The translations under genes and the position numbers were made by a program. Shown here piece by piece: positions 21,710 through 38,050 of a stretch of 62,000 nt of DNA. The notes beneath the pieces are model-generated. The model ran no database searches. It worked only from the letters and a program-made list of their open reading frames with translations, and had not been told where the DNA came from. Within the stretch, counting starts at the first letter, position 1. Each line of letters opens with the position of its first letter. The DNA is from Cristatella mucedo (lineage: Eukaryota; Bryozoa; Phylactolaemata; Cristatellidae): contig WPIO01000182.1 in the NCBI GenBank assembly GCA_009760855.2, positions 292,501 through 354,500 on the forward strand. Reading direction: 5' to 3'.

Positions 21710-21757
<48 letters not shown>
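21557..21757 (+). mobile_element. SINE family A followed by (AT)n
   Basis: CCCGGTTTGGCCCAGGAGTA head, GGTCGTGGGCTAGAGCCC B-box region and GGTAGAGATTAAGTTCATTT tail, then an (AT)n microsatellite at about 21710-21757. A duplicated stretch in the head (two GACCGAGGTC/GCCGAGGTC motifs) makes it longer than other copies. Confidence 0.8.
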
Positions 21758-22094
21758 GTGCACTTTGAATTGATAAATTGTTAGTAGCACATGCCTCAGG
21801 TGATTCAAAGTGGACGTTTCTGCGTCGGAGGCTATTGGGACCAAGCAAGGAATTTTCATCAGCTGGTATCACAAGTTCCGAGATAAAGCAGTGTGGTTGA
21901 CGAATGATTCATTGAATGTGCACAAATAATCAATCTGGAACCAGGGCCGAACCCATAAATCTGAATAAGCTTGATTTGATTGTTTGGGGTCAGTCCCGAT
22001 CACTAGTGCGCATAAAAAGAAGGCCAATCACGCGATACGGTCACCGCATCCGGCAGAAAGGAATGTTGAGGCATAACGGCGCCACTTTCTTGCG

Positions 22095-25000
22095 GGTTCG
22101 ACGAATTACCGCAATCCACTCTAATTAGGCTAACAACGACTGGACGTAAGCGTTGTCGAGATCAAATTGTTCACTGATATTGTAGTACGAGTTCGAATTC
22201 ATCTGTCCACCAAATTTCATTTCGCTTCGCGAACGCGCACTTAAGCAAATGAGATTTGACGCCGGACGCCTGTATCGAAATCCAGCAATCCACCGCAATC
22301 CATTCTAGTTCCCGTCAAATCCACCACAAATCAGCGCGAACAGCCCCAAAAAGTTTGGAATATCAAACTACGCTACACGTAAAATGTACCCAGAAGATTG
22401 CGCGCGATTCCGCTCAACGCGTTCTCACAAAGTCCACTGAAATAAGATTGCAGTGGCCCAGGCCAATACCGCAATCCACTGCATTCTACCATGCAACGAA
22501 AGAAATCCTTATTAAAAATGCCCTTTTTTTCATTTCAAATGACAGCAAACTCTGCGAACATTGCATTTAAAAAGTTTCACTTGCATTGGCACGGCCGTCC
22601 TCGTGCAATGTGCTGCAATAAACTGCAGTAGCCCTGGTCAATACCGCAATCCACTTCAATCCACCAAACCCACCGCATAAAAAAATCGAAATACATTGCG
22701 CCAAGCTTCAGTTTTTACTGCTTATTAAATTGCACCATTCTGTGTGCACAACCACGTAAAATAAAAAAAATCGTGAAAATCGTACTGGGGCAATGGGCGG
22801 CAATCGCCTGAAATGACCTGGTAAACAATCGAAATTCACTCTATTCCACTGCAAATCATCCTCAAATCGCCATCGCGAAGCTCTAATTGACATTGCATAT
22901 AGGACTAGACTCAGTTCAAAGTGCATCCAAAAACTTTCGCTCACTTATGCACACGCGTTCTCATGCAATGAGTTGCAATCGACTGCAACGACGCGGTCCC
23001 GTACCGCACTCCACCTCAATCTGCCGAAATCCGCTGCAATCTGCCACACAGTGACCAGAACGCATACACTAGAAGCTCTAATTATAATTGCACGCAGCTC
23101 TACTCTTCGGTTATTGTGTACTCGCATGACTTCACTGTAATTGTCTCGGCCATTCTGCAGCAATGCACTGTAATTGACTGCAACTGTCCGGTCCAGTTCG
23201 TCAATTTACCGCAACCAGCCAAAAAACGACCAGAATACGTACACTTTAAGCTCTAATAGTGATGGCACGTTGCTCTAGTTTTTGGTTATTGTGTAATCCC
23301 ACAATTTCACTACAATTGCCTCGATCATTTGGCAGCAATGCATTGCAATTGACTGCAATGGCCCGGGCCAATACCTCAATTTACAGCAATCTGATGCAAA
23401 ATGCCCTGAAGTCGGTTTCGCAATGCTCCAATTTTTAATGCACATTACAAAGCACACTGATTAAAGTCAACCACATTATTTTGAGCAATTGCGCTCGTAC
23501 AATCTCGGGCAATGCATGACAATCTTCGGCAACGGCTCGGCTCGAAGCAGCAATCCACCACAATCCGTGGCAAGTTTACACTAAATTGGTTGCATGAAGT
23601 GCCGATTGTCGTCGCATTTCACATTTCTTTGTGCTAAAAGTGAAATCGTAGGACTTTCAAGCTATTTTGAACGTTAATTGTCACAATGCACGGCAATCGA
23701 CAGCAATGGCAGGGACCAATACCGAAATCCGTGGCAAATCGACGAGAAATCTGCTGCACCAAGCTCTAATTCTCATTCCTCGTAACATCTCACTGCGTGC
23801 ACACATACTTTCAATCCTTTCAACCAACTCTGACCGTTCAATCTTGTGCAATGCATGGCAACAGATGGCAATGGCCCAGGCAAATACGGAAATCCATTAT
23901 GGTCCATCGCAAATCACTGGAAGTGACTGGGCCAACATCAAATATATCTTAACCATCACAGCCCACTATGTTAAAAGTGCAATCAAATCCTTTCGACCAA
24001 TCGCGAACGTACAATCGCGAGCAATGAACGGCAATCGACAGTAACGTCCTGGGCCAATACCCCAATTGCCGGCAAATTGAAGAGAAATTGGCAGCGCGGA
24101 AGCCTCAATTTCCATTACATATAACATTACGCTGCGTTGAAGTAAAACCGAGGAATGTTCAAGATGCTTTGTTTGTTAACTGTTACCAATGCACGGCAAT
24201 CAACAGCAATGGTAGGGACCGATAGTGAAATCCGTGGAAAATTGACAAGATTGGCTGCAATAAACTGCAACTCTCATTCCACGTAACACGTACCTGTTTT
24301 CGCGCATAATTTTCACCAATAGTGCGCGTTGAATCGATGGCAATCCAAGGCAATCGACGGCAATGGCCCGGGGAAATATGCCAATCCATAACGGACAGTT
24401 ACAAATAGACCAACAGTTGCTAAGAGAAGCTCCAACTTTTCTTGAGTATTGCACTACACTGCATTAAAAATGTAGCCACATCCTTTTATACAATCGACAA
24501 AGGTACAATCGAGGGCAATCGACGGCAATGGCCTGGTTTCTGCAGCAATCTGGTTCAAATTTCCTGGAAATTGGCTGTTTGAATTTGTAATTATCCTGCA
24601 CATAACGCTCAGTGTGGGTGTACATGCTGTCCTTTCTCGCGTTCAACCTTGGGAAATCCATGGCAATCGACGGCAGTTGCCCGAGACAATACAGCAATCT
24701 GTGATTGTCTGTTATAATTTCAAGCAGAGCTGGTGGGAGGAGATCACATTTTTCTTGCGTATGCATCAGTGTGCTGTATTAAAAGTGCAACCAAATCCTA
24801 TCAACCAATCTTGAACGTACACGCGAGGGCAATGCGCGGCAATCGACGGCAACGGCCTGGGAAAATACGGAAATCTATAACGGTCCATTAAAAATAGACT
24901 GTACGCTGCTGGGTGACGTTTCCATTTATATTTCTGGTTCGTGGATACTCTCTTTTAGGTGCACTCAGGAAATTTCATTGGTAATGCCAGCTCTCGGCCA

Positions 25001-25095
25001 CTGCATTGCAATTAACGGCAAAGGCCCATGTCAATACAGCAATCTCCTGCAATCCGTCGCAAATCAACTGCACATAGGCTGTGCAAAGGTCAAGT
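22095..25095. repeat. ancient tandem array, unit about 170 bp, roughly 18 diverged units
   Basis: The phrase GGCAATCGACGGCAATGGCC and following CCAATACCGCAATCCA recurs in one orientation. Approximate starts are 22107, 22278, 22451, 22628, 22785, 22974, 23161, 23335, 23510, 23684, 23849, 24023, 24188, 24341, 24507, 24655, 24830 and 25000. Spacing is about 150-190 bp, mostly 165-177. Other parts of the unit also recur: AAGCTCTAATTxxCATTGCA, a GTGCAATCAAATCC-like stretch and CGTACAATCGxGxGCAATGCA. Units differ heavily, so the array is old. There is no protein-like frame. Confidence 0.85.
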
Positions 25096-25100
25096 ACTCA

Positions 25101-25144
25101 TTAGGTATTAAATCGCACTTTTTTAAGTGCGATGTTATACCTAA
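25101..25144. repeat. imperfect inverted repeat at the array edge
   Basis: Two 20-bp arms with a few central mismatches around TTTT: TTAGGTATTAAATCGCACTT and its near reverse complement at 25125-25144. It lies directly at the downstream end of the tandem array. Confidence 0.8.
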
Positions 25145-26726
25145 TAAAATATGCTTAATGTAAAATGCTTCTTTTTCCGACCGACTAGGCCCCTAATGGC
25201 TTGGCAGTGACCTGCAAACCGAAAGTCCTCATTCCTGGAAACTTACGAACTGCAAACTGAAAGTTCGCACCCCTGGAAACTTCCTCCACAGCCCTCAAGT
25301 AGAGGACGGTAAATAAATGTCTATCATTTCCACCTTTAACATCCCTAGAGATGTGCGAACCAGAAGCTTTACTAATTATTGTAGCTTCTCGCCTTACCGC
25401 TGATGTTTTAGCGCTCACCGATACTTTAATGCTCACCACACCTGGCCGTGGAGGACCGGTGACATGTTTTTCCAGCCAACCTCAAGGCTCTCTCACCTGG
25501 TACGATCGCTTGGTCCATTTAGCGCTGGCCTCACGACTTGAGTTGAGTGTGTACACTTACTACGGAATTGTTTGCTTTCTTGAACACTTTCTTGCTACCA
25601 AGCAAACGCAACGCTTAGAACAGCCAGGGCAGCACAAAGCTAGTGGGGTTAATCGATGCTTTTAGGTGCGTAAGAGTGTCGTTGACCGTATACGTGTTGG
25701 TCTTTCAGCCTATCGGCTTTGATTTTTGCATCGCGGCCGGTTAATTGCAAAGTCAAACTGAAAACTTTTTTATTAGGATCAGCATTATGTCGGCTAATCT
25801 GCCTACGGGAGGGCAAGAGCAACCGTACTTTACGTTAGGTGTAAACTACTAGTATATCTATGACACTAGTGCATAGGCTACTCTCTTATTTTCTCTACTA
25901 TCGCAGTCGGAAATAATGGATGCTCTCAGGAATCAGCAAAAGAAATCTTCACTAATATCCAGTATGTTAGAGCAATTTTTCAATAATTGCCAATGATAAT
26001 GTCTAGATGTTGACACGTGTCAAGTCTCGTATCCACCGAGAGTTTTGGGGTTACGAGATTCTAATTTAGGTGCAATGTGGGCTCACCGGTCTTCATACCG
26101 CTGAGTCATTCAAATCCGCGTTTGCTCATTTATTCACTCACTCGATAACCAACTGAGCAATATGACACAAGGAGATTGTTATTGCCAATGAGCTATCTCC
26201 TTATTTTGGAGCCTAGGAAGAACATAACAAACCAGTAGCTAACTTTTGAGCAATAGCGGATATATTGATAGGCAGTGTTTCTCTGATGTCACTGCAAATT
26301 GTCACTGTTTCAGCCACGATTCGCGAATTGGGAATCTCCCGAATGAAGGTCACTCGTAGCGAGAAAGGGTCGCGATGCGTGCCCAGCATTTCCTGTCATA
26401 TCGTTAGCCTACCAAAGCGCTCTACCTTGACCAATGCTATGAATCAATGTAACTTAGTGGTCATAATGCCTTCTGTTGCAGCGGCGGCCACTTTTTAAAA
26501 TGTGCCCACGGGATTCCTGTTCAATGTGCAAGATGCCCCTCATAATAAACGTAATACATCGCACGGTACACAGTCGTCTTTGACGACGTCCTTGATAAGT
26601 TTTCTTTGTTTGAGACCTCACTGAGATCGAAGAGCTGGCGCACCATAACCAACCAACGTCGTTCGTTCACGTTCACATTCATTCGTGCTTTTCTTTCTTT
26701 CCGAGATCGAGAAATCGATTGGTGCA
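25145..26726. other. intergenic DNA, no gene supported
   Basis: Two imperfect 38-bp tandem copies occur at about 25210-25285 (CTGCAAACCGAAAGTCC and CTGCAAACTGAAAGTTC). Otherwise nothing is recognised. Confidence 0.45.
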
Positions 26727-26820
26727 GCCGCCATCGGTCCAGCCGCCATCGGTCCAGCCGCCATCGGTCCAGCCGCCATCGGTCCAGCCGCCATCGGTCC
26801 AGCCGCCATCGGTCCAGCCG
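26727..26820. repeat. 15-bp minisatellite, six perfect copies
   Basis: The unit GCCGCCATCGGTCCA runs from 26727 to 26816 with no visible mismatch, plus GCCG of a seventh. It abuts the head of a family-B SINE. Confidence 0.95.
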
Positions 26821-26821
26821 C

Positions 26822-26981
26822 CTCGGTGGCACGCTGGGTGAGGCGGTTTCCTTTCACGACCTCGGTCCGAAGATCGTAGGTTCGAATCCTTCGGTGGGCG
26901 ATCCTTTATCGCCGCTGCAAGCGGTGGTGATAGCCGTAACGGCTCTTCTGTCGCTACACGAAAGAGGCTGTTAAATCAGCT
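26822..26981 (+). mobile_element. tRNA-derived SINE family B
   Basis: GGTGAGGCGGTTTCCTTTCA head, TAGGTTCGAATCC (perfect B box), body GCAAGCGGTGGTGATAGCCG and end AAAGAGGCTGTTAAATCAGC. Confidence 0.9.
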
Positions 26982-27535
26982 AGGACACGATATTGTCGCT
27001 GGTTACTCCTTCATTTTCAGACCGTCGGCAATCCCTTAAAGCAGTCTACCAAATAGATCGTTTCGAATACCTCCGTGAAGAGTAAATTACGGCTAGCCTA
27101 TATAATGTGTCGCCTCCAGGTATCGAGGCCTCTTCAGTTATTAAGATTTTCGCACGACAAAATCCTCCTCGCCTCTACCATTCACTCACCGTCCGATCTT
27201 CCCTCATTTGCTGAATGCTAAAACGCGACACTGGCCCATGTTCTGGATGAGTTTCTTCTCCTGGCTAAACAAGCTGTATGCCCTCCGCCAGATCGCCAAT
27301 GGCTTACTTCAAACATTAAACCAGCAAGGAATACTAAGTGCAAGCTTCAGAAAGCGTGCTCAGACTCGGGATCAGTACTGACAGTCTACCGACTGGCACA
27401 GGGGAGCTGTTGTAGATCGTGCCAATCAATCTAAAGCCATGTCTAGTCTGTATAAAAAGTATAATGGACCAACAAATGCATAATAAAACAGATGCTGCTG
27501 TCCAACCCCCTTCCTCACCGCTCCCGCATTGGCGC

Positions 27536-27588
27536 AAGGATCACTCGGTCACCAGGTCACTAGGTCACCACCTGACCTAGTGATCCTT
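27536..27588. repeat. inverted repeat within LINE relic
   Basis: AAGGATCACT and AGTGATCCTT bracket a GGTCAC-rich stretch that also contains three tandem GGTCACTAGG-like units. Confidence 0.75.
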
Positions 27589-28319
27589 TTGCCGATCTTG
27601 TCTCTTACTTTTTGTCACAAAATGGATACGAATGCGATCAGAGAGTTGATCCCCAATCTAACATTCCGACAGGACTCCTCACCCTCCACTCCTTGCTTTA
27701 CCTTAATGACTGCCTTAGAGCCACTGCTCGGCTCATCTCGAAGTTCATCTCTGAGTCCCAGCCCTTCAGACACTATAACCACAGTTCTCCTTATGCGATG
27801 CATTAATTTGCTGCTGCCAGGCACAACTAACATAGAAAATGTGCCGTTTTCCTCAGGTCTTATCCCAGCATCCTTCAAAAGGCTATTTTAGACCACTCAG
27901 GGCAGAGCTGTACCACGAGAACTTCTGCCAGCCTGCCCAGTGCGGTTCCTATCAAAGACACTGGAATGAGCAGTGGTAGACCAGCTAAGCTTGTATATTA
28001 AAAATTCAAACCTAGCACCAAAATCTAATCGACTTTTAGAGGTAATCACTCCAGAGAGACAGCACTGCGAACCGAGTGTATAATGACCTTTCCAGGAAAT
28101 GCAGACTTGGGTAGAATCCTTCTGCTTGCTTTGCAGGATCTGTTGGCAGTGTTGGATATTATTGATCACCAAGTCGTTTTTAAGCATCTCTTAGCCTGGG
28201 CATCAGTGGCACTGCGCTGCAATGGCTGAGGTCCTCTTGTCGGTATGAAGTCTTCAGAGCATTACTGTCAACGGGCAAAATTCATCTGAGTAGCATCTAC
28301 AGTGCAAGGGTACCTCAGG

Positions 28320-28460
28320 GATAATAATAATAGTAATAATAATATACTTGATAAAGCGCCCTCATAAAATTCAATCTCTCTCTAGATGCTATACGTTTGC
28401 TGCATATGAAACACGATCGAACGGTGAGTGGTATCATTCTTGATAAACATGAATAACATG
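28320..28460 (-). mobile_element. L2-like LINE 3' end inserted in another LINE
   Basis: Begins with (AAT)n, then ATACTTGATAAAGCGCCCTC and TCAATCTCTCTCTAGATGCT, i.e. a minus-strand LINE tail with some 3' UTR. The host LINE reading frame continues after it. Confidence 0.8.
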
Positions 28461-28729
28461 GGATCTGTGGTTGGTTTGTTCTTTTCACAAGTTATTCTGT
28501 CTCTTTCATGCCGATGTGTGATTGCTAAGCACATCGGCCTTCACTTCTATGCCGATGGCATACAGCTTTATCTATTCTTTGATCTATCTCTGCCCACCAG
28601 CACGTCAGGCTCTTTCCACTACCTTGCTGTGAGTATTGTCAACATCCGCACATGGATGGCAGCAAACTATGTCAAATTTAATGAATATAAAACCAGCTTA
28701 TTAACTATGGGAAAATATATTACATTAAC

Positions 28730-28878
28730 TAATTTAACAGCCTCATTTCTATAGCGGCAGAAGACCCCTAACGGCTATCACCACCGCTTGCAATGGACGA
28801 TAAAGGATTGCCCACTGCAGGATTTGAACTACGACCTCGGTATTGAAGAGCGATCACCTTACCTGCTGGGTTCTCACG
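28730..28878 (-). mobile_element. SINE family B inserted in LINE
   Basis: The reverse complement shows CGTAGTTCAAATCCTGCAGT (B-box region), the body GCAAGCGGTGGTGATAGCCG and the end GAGGCTGTTAAATTAG. It interrupts the host LINE. Confidence 0.85.
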
Positions 28879-29664
28879 ACCCTATCTAGAGTTATTCACA
28901 AATTGGAAAACCTACCCTTAAATGGGCTCGGCTAGCACATGCCCTGAAATATCTGCACTAAATATGAGTGTACATTTTCCGTCTCTTTTTACAAGACGAT
29001 CACATCAGTTCCGCAAGCAGGTCTGCCCGATTTCAGCGATGAAACATTGTAAAATGTTGGCCCATCTCACTCAGTGGTTCCACTTTCAATTTGGTCAATG
29101 CATTTGTGACATTCGGTCTTCACTTCTTTGACTCATCACTTGCAGGTGTTCCGGCCTTTGCATTAAGTCACGCTTGTCTGTCGCAACATCGCAGTTATCT
29201 TGTTACACTGACCTGTAATGGACTTCAAAGTTTGGTCACTCAATTTAAGCTCCCTTCGTTCTTTTGCTCTAACCTACTTATCCGAACTATATAGTCATGC
29301 TAGACTTGGTGCCTCTCGCTCTTCTGACTCCAGTCGTTTAGCTGTGTCTCTAACCCACCTCAAATCCTTTGGAGATTACGTCTTTAGTTCGTATGGTCCA
29401 AAAACATGGAGCTCAACATCGACTGACGTCACGACATTCCCTGACTTGATGACGTTTAAAAAAGAAGCTAAAATCACATCCGTTCTTCAAAGCATCTGCT
29501 AGGTCCTCGTAAATTTTCCTCTGTGCTTCTGTGTGCTGACACTGTTCGTATTATCACTAACCATTTGACACGCTTCATTTGCAGCATAAGTGGTGGTGGC
29601 TAGAGACAGTTTTAGTTCTCTTATGGCGCTATAAAAATCTTTGATCATAATCATTGATATTCTT

Positions 29665-30400
29665 AAGGTGCTCAGAATAGGCTGCTGGTGATTTCCGAAG
29701 CTCAGTAGTATCACTTCAGAGCAGAGAAATGTGTAATCTCGGTGCTATTTCCTACTAGCTGCTGGTTCTTTCTTTCTTTTTATGAACGAGAGAAAGAGAA
29801 ACTGAATTTCCGTTGAGCAGATGACTAATTCGACCGGGCTGGTTACGCAACAGAGCTTGCCTGGACAATAGATTAACACCCCAGTGACTCAGAAAGTATA
29901 TTTTGACTATGAATTTGAAGCTGAAGTGAAAATAAAACTACAGTGTAAATGCTAGCTGCATCGATCGTCAAAGCTATAAATCAAGCATATCCTGATATTT
30001 TACGATACGCTTATTTTTGGTTTACTGGAGTGCCTGCTAGCTCTCAGTACAGTGTGAAGGGCAGCACGTCTCTTGGATTTATATCGAGGGAGTTGTCAAC
30101 GAAATGTGGCTGAAAAGAAGCAAACCTACGCTTACCTGCGAGGTCACTTGGCCGACGTCAGATCGTAGGTCCTGAGCCCTAGCCACTTGACGGTCTATGA
30201 GAAGCATAGAATTGAAGTGTCGAGCCCAAAACCGATCGAGCGCGACGCTTTGCACGTCATAGTCGCTTATCGATAAAGGCACTAAATAGGAAAGCATGGG
30301 TCTCTGCTCGCTAGTTGACCAACCGCTATTTGTCCAACCGTTTATGGAACTCTTCGAAAGCGATTTACCAAAAGGCACCCTAGAACGATGACGAACATTC
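29665..30400. other. intergenic DNA, no feature recognised
   Basis: No domain or repeat family was seen. Confidence 0.4.

Positions 30401-30403
<3 letters not shown>

Positions 30404-30431
<28 letters not shown>
30404..30431. repeat. (CT)n microsatellite
   Basis: Fourteen CT dinucleotides. Confidence 0.95.
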
Positions 30432-30432
<1 letters not shown>

Positions 30433-30857
30433 GACGAGCCCGTTTAGATTTTCGCGCATGAGCAAAGCCTCCTGGCTAACTTTTTAGGGCGGTGGCTCCT
30501 GCCGCTATGCTCAGCGTGCGGGTAGCTTGGATCCAGGGGACCTACGTCTGTCCAGGGTAGGCGCTTGTGTGCTGGTATTGACCGCCGGCTTTTGTTCTCT
30601 TCTTTTGACACCATCGACGCTGGCTGGTTACGGTAATGCCGCGAAAGTTCGCATTTGTGTGCACAACACTTCAAGCTTTTGTTCAGACGATATATTGCAG
30701 ACCGAGGCTGCACTCTATAATCAACCTCGGTCGAAGCGCTATGTAAATAGAGCGTTTGATCACGTGGACCTGGTAGAGCTGCTCTGGCTTATGTAAACCG
30801 TTGCTGCTTTCTTGTTTCTTGAGAAGTAAGAGCAGCGACGGCAGCAAGTCTCTCGGG

Positions 30858-30861
<4 letters not shown>

Positions 30862-30890
<29 letters not shown>
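30862..30890. repeat. (CT)n microsatellite
   Basis: About 14 CT dinucleotides, followed by CTAGCTAG. With the tract at 30404 it brackets a 430-bp unique stretch. Confidence 0.95.
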
Positions 30891-30891
<1 letters not shown>

Positions 30892-31399
30892 GCTAGAAGG
30901 ATATGAAATCTCGCTCAGGCTTGCCGCCAATGCAAAGCTTTCCTACTTCTCGATGTAGCATTGTCAGTGTGCATCCAATAATCTCGCACCGACTGTCGTA
31001 GGTCCACAATGGGATGAAATTTCCTTGCGCTCACAAGTGGCCCATTCTTTCGAAAGCCTATCTCGCTCGTTGTACGAGGTATAGGCAGCACTCCTTCGAG
31101 GTTGGTCTGTCCCGTAATTTCAGGTTACAGCATAGTACACCGCGGGCAAGTATCTTTCACCACAGCCCGCCATCTCCTATCGCTGGACAAAGTTGAAACA
31201 GTATCGCTTTTCCAATCGAGTGCCAAGCGAGTGCAGGCGAGGCGTTGCTTCTGTTTGAAAGTGCAATGCCTTCCGATATGGGAAGCAGACGTGACTCAGG
31301 GGGAATCAGCTATCTATTCATCAATGCAACAAAGGCGGCCTTGGGGTACCAGCACCATTAGCAACTGCTGAAGTAACGAAACGCTGAGAGCGAGTAGGC
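30891..31399. other. intergenic DNA, no feature recognised
   Basis: Unique-looking sequence between microsatellites. No protein family was recognised. Confidence 0.4.
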
Positions 31400-31436
31400 G
31401 AGAGAGAGGAAGAGAGAGAGAGAGGGAGATAGACAA

Positions 31437-31476
<40 letters not shown>

Positions 31477-31497
31477 GGGAGGGAGAAACAGACAGAC

Positions 31498-31528
<31 letters not shown>

Positions 31529-31529
31529 C
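31400..31529. repeat. (GA)n-rich compound microsatellite
   Basis: GA repeats in three blocks separated by GGGAGATAGACAAAG and ACAGACAGACAGA. Confidence 0.95.
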
Positions 31530-32519
31530 ACTTCAGTACAGAATCTATGTACTAAGTTTAGAGTAAACTACGGTAAAACATATATGGCGAGCTGTATTTG
31601 TACATTTAGAGGAAATAGATTCCTTCGCACTCGTGGATACATGGAATGATGAATGACAATCATGGATCTACGCTGTTGGCATTTGTGTGGAAGGAAAACG
31701 CCGAACTGGGCTGCTGAGCCTTGGTAAGGAAAGAAGACGGCAATAGAACATAAGTGCGTGCAGGCGAAGGCCAAATCGTTACACGGAATTCTGGGGGTTA
31801 TAAAGCGTGACAATGTAGGCCGGGCTGGATGACTAATAAAATAAAAATACACAACAGTGCATAGCAACACATCGGGAAAGCCTAATAACTAGATAGAAAC
31901 AATACAATAAACATAGCAACCATAAGCAGATGATAAAGGAAGAACGCAATGTTCTCTCTCGGGGGAGGGCTACGCGGCAGAAATCGAAAAAGCTGCTAGT
32001 ACATCGAAGCCGAACCCTGTACCTGCAACAGTCACCACTACAGCCGCTGTGTGTGACGAAATACGGAGCTTTCATAGCATATTCACACATAAAGGCGAAG
32101 CTGTAAACGCACAGTAGTCGCTGGTGACAAAGGCATATCGGGGAATGCTGGCTTACTCCGAAAGCGGCCGGTGGGGGCGGATGCCAAATATGCATGAACC
32201 AATAACGCTGCAAAATACCTACCTGCGCGTCGGTACATATTTAAAAAATAATTCTAGAAGCCCGATACTAGGTTGCGTATGAAAGCAGTAAACAAATTCT
32301 GTAAACTCAAAAAACCCCAGAAGAAAGCGACTAAACGGCAACACCGAAGCGGGCAGTAACAAAACTAGCATCTATGCCGGACTGTATACTGTGGCAACGT
32401 TGGCGGGTCCGGCTAGTGGCTATGAATGTCGCATGCGTCCACGGACCAACGAGTAAAAGGGGTGGGCCTTCCGACGAAAACAATACTCTCAGTCATAGAG
32501 ATCTACGCTTGTAGCGCCC
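31530..32519. other. intergenic DNA, no feature recognised
   Basis: Mixed composition; no gene or repeat family recognised upstream of the CpG-rich TMEM64-like 5' region. Confidence 0.4.
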
Positions 32520-32908
32520 CTAGCCGCGACTGTACCTGGCGGCAGCAAGGCCCATCAAAGCTCCGTTAACAGTCCCGCCCCTGCCTGCGTACGATTGGGC
32601 CGCTTTTGAACCGCGTCGGCTTCGGGACCTTACGACGCCCGAATTCTCAGATCGCCGCCTCGCACGCTCGCGTCTATAGCGGACAAATTGGTGGCGGTTA
32701 CCAGCTCCGAGAGCTTTCAAGCTGACCCATCGACGACCTGGGCGCTGCCGCGGCGGCTGCCGGCGGCCGTGAACGCGATAGGGCAAGGTCCAAGGCGCAC
32801 ATCGACGATGAGCCCGCGTACAGCCGGTACCGTCGTCTAAGCGTCTGGCACTATCGTGCGACCCGATCGCTCGCTGCTTGCCTGAGCAATCGTCGAGCAG
32901 CGGCTGCG
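32520..32908 (+). promoter_or_regulatory. CpG-dense 5' flank of the TMEM64-like gene
   Basis: GC- and CpG-rich sequence immediately upstream of ATG 32909. It probably holds the promoter and 5' UTR. No TATA box was identified. Confidence 0.35.
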
Positions 32909-37612
<4,704 letters not shown>

Positions 37613-38044
37613 GAGGCAGCCGCTGGCAGCTGATCTGCGATGATGAGGATAGATGATGTAGGATTGTTACTGAGTGTTACCGGTGAAGGTCGGGAAAGGC
37701 TGTCTCACGTATGTGGTAGACAACGTGCCTTGACCTACTGTCATCACGGCCTTGCCTGCCTTGCCCCTTTGGTCACCTTATTCGGTCACCACATTGGCTT
37801 CCTCCATGTAAGGCTGAGCACAGCAGTCTGCCATATGAGTTGGGCATGCCGTGAATGCACGCTCTGTGTTCGTGTGCCATTATCTCTTTCAGCTGTTGGC
37901 ACTTGGCAGGTGCGCAACTACTACTGTGTAGATCTGTACTGCAGTGCTCCTCACTGCATGTTTGCTGTTTCTGGGATCGAACCAGCTGAAAGCACACCCG
38001 AAATGAAAAGCCCGTTTCGGCTGTCTGTTCTATGTTGACCTGCT

Positions 38045-38050
38045 ATTAAA
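38045..38050 (+). promoter_or_regulatory. possible polyadenylation signal for the TMEM64-like gene
   Basis: A variant signal ATTAAA lies 433 bp after the stop codon and is followed by a GT-rich stretch. This assignment rests on position only. Confidence 0.25.

Larger units (their letters stand above)
27000..29660 (+). mobile_element. L2-like LINE relic with two nested insertions
   Basis: Broken RT frames run collinearly: LDEFLLLAKQAVCPPPD at about 27245, LSQNGYECDQ, RGNHSRETALRTE, LALQDLLAVLDIIDHQVVFK at about 28115-28175, YADGIQLYLFFDLSLP at about 28550, VNAFVTFGLHFFDSSLAGVP at about 29090, and the 3' end near 29630. The reading is interrupted at 28320-28460 and 28730-28878 by other elements and then resumes. 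It is inactive. Confidence 0.8.

Noticed and set aside
22095-25095. CRISPR-like spaced repeat array
   Set aside because: The whole unit of about 170 bp repeats with gradual divergence, with no short identical repeats separated by unique spacers, and the DNA is eukaryotic.
26521-26974. Repetitive RWRLD-type and SSRHR-type frames
   Set aside because: Translations of the 15-bp minisatellite plus part of a SINE.
30527-30796. 89-codon frame with a signal-peptide-like hydrophobic start
   Set aside because: It opens with TTG rather than ATG, no in-frame ATG precedes the hydrophobic part, and no splice-supported continuation or family resemblance is seen.
31440-31649. Arg-Glu repeat frame
   Set aside because: Translation of the (GA)n microsatellite.
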